Assembly (NCBI RefSeq): GCF_000698595.1
Contig: NZ_JFHC01000056.1
Coordinates: 1-55,430 of the forward strand
Direction: 5' to 3'
From: Caballeronia glathei
GTDB lineage: Bacteria > Pseudomonadota > Gammaproteobacteria > Burkholderiales > Burkholderiaceae
DNA: 55,430 nucleotides
The position numbers and the translations under genes were made by a program. The number at the start of each line of letters is the position of its first letter. Positions within the stretch are counted from its first letter, which is position 1. This document shows, in pieces, positions 53,195-55,430 of this stretch. The notes under the pieces were generated by a model. It was not told the origin of the DNA. It did not search any database and saw only the letters and a list, made by a program, of their open reading frames with translations.

Positions 53195-53941
53195 TCAGAT
53201 TTGCGACAAGCCGCCGTCGACCACCAGTTCGGTGCCGGTCACGTACGACGCGTCGTCGCTGGCGAGGAAGAGCACAGCTTTCGCGACTTCCACCGCACTG
53301 CCGATGCGCTTGAGCGGCACCGCCGCGGCGAGCGCTTCGCCCGACTTGCGCAGATCGTCTTCTGGCAGCCCCAGCTTGCTCGCAAACGGCGTATCGATCG
53401 GGCCCGGGCTCACCGCATTCACACGGATGCGGCGCGGCGCAAGCTCGGCGCCGATCGAGCGAACCAGCGAGCGCACCGCGGCCTTCGTGGCGGACAGGAC
53501 AGCCAGGCCCGGCGTGCCGACCGCGTTGAGGAACGACGTGGTCACGACGATGCTGCCGCCGTCGCGCAGATGCGGCGCGCTCTTCTGGATGGTGAAGAAC
53601 AAACCGCCGACGTTGAGCGCGAACTGATCGCCGAGCTGTTCTGGCGTGACCGCATCGAAGGGCGCGGACTTCCCTGCTCCGGCGTTGGCGAAGACGATAT
53701 CGATCGCGCCGTGCGTTTCGACCACTTCGGCCACTGCCTTGTCGATTTGCAGCGGATCGCGCAAATCGGCGCGCAATATCATGGCGTTTTCGCCAAGCAC
53801 ATGTTCCGCTTCCCGCAGCCGCTGCTCGCTGGTGCCGATAACGACGACCTTCGCGCCTTCGTCGCGAAACAGCCTGGCGGTTTCGAGACCAATCCCCGAC
53901 GTGCCGCCCGTCACCAGTGCCACCTTGTTTGCCAGCTTCAT
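53195..53941 (-). CDS. Short-chain dehydrogenase/reductase with Leu at the catalytic Tyr position
   Basis: A 248-residue classical SDR. The NAD(P) motif is TGGTSGIG (residues 11-18), NAG is at 86-88, Asn110 is in place, Ser136 is the catalytic Ser and Lys153 is the catalytic Lys. But the YxxxK Tyr is Leu149 (VLSATKAA): the codon at 53497-53495 reads CTG. The rest of the fold is intact, including the PG motif (SPGPIDTPF). It may be inactive, use another proton donor, or belong to a branch that normally lacks Tyr. AGGAGC-type bases precede the ATG. Two inverted AGTTGAGTCA elements lie upstream. Confidence 0.88.
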   Translation of the reverse strand: MKLANKVALVTGGTSGIGLETARLFRDEGAKVVVIGTSEQRLREAEHVLGENAMILRADLRDPLQIDKAVAEVVETHGAIDIVFANAGAGKSAPFDAVTPEQLGDQFALNVGGLFFTIQKSAPHLRDGGSIVVTTSFLNAVGTPGLAVLSATKAAVRSLVRSIGAELAPRRIRVNAVSPGPIDTPFASKLGLPEDDLRKSGEALAAAVPLKRIGSAVEVAKAVLFLASDDASYVTGTELVVDGGLSQI

Positions 53942-53961
53942 GATGTTTGCTCCTGCATGAG

Positions 53962-54013
53962 AGTTGAGTCATTCGAATAATCGGAAGCAGCGCTGCGTCC
54001 CGGTGACTCAACT
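53962..54013. promoter_or_regulatory. Paired inverted AGTTGAGTCA elements
   Basis: AGTTGAGTCA (53962-53971) and its exact reverse complement TGACTCAACT (54004-54013) are 42 bases apart, four helical turns, just upstream of the SDR gene. Each holds a near-palindromic TGAGTCA core. Confidence 0.5.
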
Positions 54014-54226
54014 ATCGGCGCCGGCGAACGGCGCGGCAAACGAGAAGATCTGTAGCGGCGGCAAAGAAAAACTATCTGAGTGAGCGCGCTTTCGAACGGA
54101 TTACGGAATGCAGATCCGTTGTCTGGCTAAAGGCTGGCTGAATTCAAGGACGCACGGCTGCAGCTCGCCAGACTTCGGCCTCGCGTCCTGCCGCATCGAA
54201 CGGCGGTTGCCGACGTGGTCGTCGGT

Positions 54227-54670
54227 TCATTGAACGGGTGCCGGCACCAGCCCGTACCTGGACATGACACCGATCAGCTTCTCGCGGTCGGGCGGCCCAC
54301 CGGCATTTACGATCGTCGCGACATCACGAAAATACTGCGCGCCGATATCGGGCGTAAGGACGATCAGTGCGCGGGCTGTGCCATTGTGCGGGTTGCTGAA
54401 GTGATGAACCGATCCTCGTGGGGTAAACATCCATTCTCCGGGCTTCAGGTCCCGGACGATCCCGTCGACCGAGTACCGAAGCACGCCCTCAAGAACATAG
54501 ACGCATTCTTCGCTGCGCGTATGGCAGTGCGGCGGCGGAACTTGCGAGTTGGGTGACACCGTCAACTCGAAAACACCCATCCCACCTGTGGCCGTTCCAT
54601 CAATCAGGTACTGAATGCACAATTGACCAACGTTGATTGGTTCACCTGCCGCCGCGCCGCTGGGAGTCAT
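54227..54670 (-). CDS. Cupin-domain protein
   Basis: A 147-residue single-domain cupin. Motif 1 is PPPHCHTRSEECVYVLEG with two His and a Glu for metal binding, and motif 2 is PGEWMFTPRGSVHHFSNP with the third His. Small cupins of this type serve as dioxygenases, isomerases or ligand-binding proteins. A strong GGAGG stands before the ATG at 54670; the TTG two codons upstream is less likely. It is isolated on its strand from the SDR gene by about 285 bases. Confidence 0.88.
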   Translation of the reverse strand: MTPSGAAAGEPINVGQLCIQYLIDGTATGGMGVFELTVSPNSQVPPPHCHTRSEECVYVLEGVLRYSVDGIVRDLKPGEWMFTPRGSVHHFSNPHNGTARALIVLTPDIGAQYFRDVATIVNAGGPPDREKLIGVMSRYGLVPAPVQ

Positions 54671-55003
54671 TTTCAACCTCCTTCAGATTAGGGATCTTCG
54701 TTAATCCGCCGACGTTACAGGCAAGGGATGCGCCGCTTGCGGCACGTCTGCCGCCTGAGGGAACTCAATTCAGCTCGGATTATGCGCCTCTTAGAACCGT
54801 ACTTTCTCCGAGCGCGGCGAGGCCGGAACGAAGTGACGCGAAGCTGAATCCGCGCGGTCCTCTGGTGTCCCCGTTTAGCGTCGCTTGTTTGCAGCGTCTT
54901 TGTTTGCTCCGGGTTCGTCTTGCTCTGCGCGGCCAAAACCGAAGGTGCGCTCCAGATCAACCGGCGCACGCGACTGGCAACGTCCCAACCTCCCCGCAAA
55001 TCG
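54671..55003. other. Gene-free stretch between cupin and MBL-fold remnant
   Basis: About 330 bases without a supported gene. The cupin promoter should lie here. Several frames on both strands run through it, but none has a ribosome site and a recognisable domain. Confidence 0.4.
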
Positions 55004-55405
55004 TCAAGCCCCAAACACGTAACGGCTACCCGTGTACGAGCGAATGAACTTCTCAGGCATCTCTTTCTGCAAGATCTGGACGAAGATTTCGCCGGTTCAG
55101 TGCATCGGAATGACGTAGTCGGGATCGGTTTCCTTTGGTGCCGTGACGGTCTGCCTGACATAGTCTTCCTTTTGCGGCGCCAGGTGAAAGCCGCCTGCCA
55201 CAGCATGCACTTTCTTGATTCTGGAGACCTCCATCGCGCGTCTGACCGTATTCACGACGCCGCGGTGGCTGCAAGAGGTAATCACCACGAGACCGCGCCC
55301 TTTGACGTTGAAGCATGTCGCTAACGAGGTGTTGACCTGAATCCGTTGCGACTTGTTCGTCCAATATAGGGCAACAAACCTTACCGTGTTCGATGGGGAA
55401 CACAC
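55004..55405 (-). pseudogene. 3' part of an MBL-fold metallohydrolase gene with an in-frame TGA
   Basis: The minus strand encodes the C-terminal half of a metallo-beta-lactamase-fold protein: CFNVKGRGLVVITSCSHRGV, KVHAVAGGFHLAPQKEDYV and DYVIPMH. A TGA at 55099-55097 follows, exactly where family members continue MHCTGE. The same frame then goes on with TGEIFVQILQKEMPEKFIRS and ends at a normal stop at 55004. So Cys has become TGA. The match fades before 55330, and a TAA lies in frame near the window edge, so the N-terminal half is lost or displaced. I favour a pseudogene; selenocysteine is a remote alternative. Confidence 0.6.
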
Positions 55406-55430
55406 TAAGAAGCTGTTGCGAAATTAGTTC

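Noticed and set aside
55340..55430. Possible insertion-sequence end at the right edge
   Set aside because: The last bases and a TAA in the hydrolase frame hint at a junction, but too little sequence is visible to show terminal repeats or a transposase.

Overview
The window is high-GC DNA from a betaproteobacterium, most likely Burkholderiaceae (Burkholderia, Paraburkholderia or Caballeronia). The reasons are a DUF4148 secreted protein, a small MLSPHE-type protein of a kind I recall from Burkholderia, and a 2,2-dialkylglycine decarboxylase whose active-site residues fall at the same numbers as in the crystallised Burkholderia cepacia enzyme. There are no rRNA or tRNA genes, CRISPR arrays or complete insertion sequences. 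Small catabolic cassettes, each with its own LysR, GntR, LacI or AraC regulator and transporter, dominate. That is typical of a secondary chromosome or megaplasmid.

Layout. 1-2.9 kb: asparagine synthetase, then a stand-alone receiver protein behind a good sigma-54 promoter match. 3-6.4 kb: ring-cleaving VOC dioxygenase, SAM methyltransferase, divergent AraC regulator. 6.9-7.2 kb: DUF4148 protein. 7.5-16.1 kb: MFS transporter, LysR, class II aldolase, polysaccharide-deacetylase-like enzyme, amino-acid-type ABC transporter with permease and ATPase fused, and an alpha/beta hydrolase of the homoserine acetyltransferase fold. 16.3-20.4 kb: GntR regulator divergent from a hexarate/hexonate dehydratase and an LctP permease.

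20.6-26.8 kb is a seven-gene operon on the minus strand: LacI regulator, sugar-type ABC transporter, a TenA-like protein with an altered active site, a BtpA/SgcQ TIM barrel and a PfkB kinase. It has a readable promoter and two matching operators. Beside it lies a decayed polyol (mannitol-type) dehydrogenase gene. 27.7-30.8 kb: katG, two ATAG-N7-CTAT dyads and a small Cys-rich protein. 31-39.5 kb: GMC oxidoreductase, NCS1 permease, aldehyde dehydrogenase, LysR, LivJ-type binding protein and an agmatinase-family ureohydrolase, a plausible route for a guanidino or amino alcohol. 39.8-43.6 kb: LysR, SAF-domain oxidoreductase, MFS transporter. 43.8-49.6 kb: mixed single genes including a Tat/lipoprotein PhoD-type phosphatase and a scrap of an MFS gene. 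49.7-52 kb: dgdR-dgdA. 52.1-54.7 kb: LysR, an SDR lacking the catalytic Tyr, and a cupin. The right edge holds the 3' part of a metallo-beta-lactamase-fold gene interrupted by an in-frame TGA where a conserved Cys is expected.

The best candidate for an undescribed system is the LacI-ABC-TenA-BtpA-PfkB operon. All functions are read from sequence motifs and family knowledge; no database search was run.
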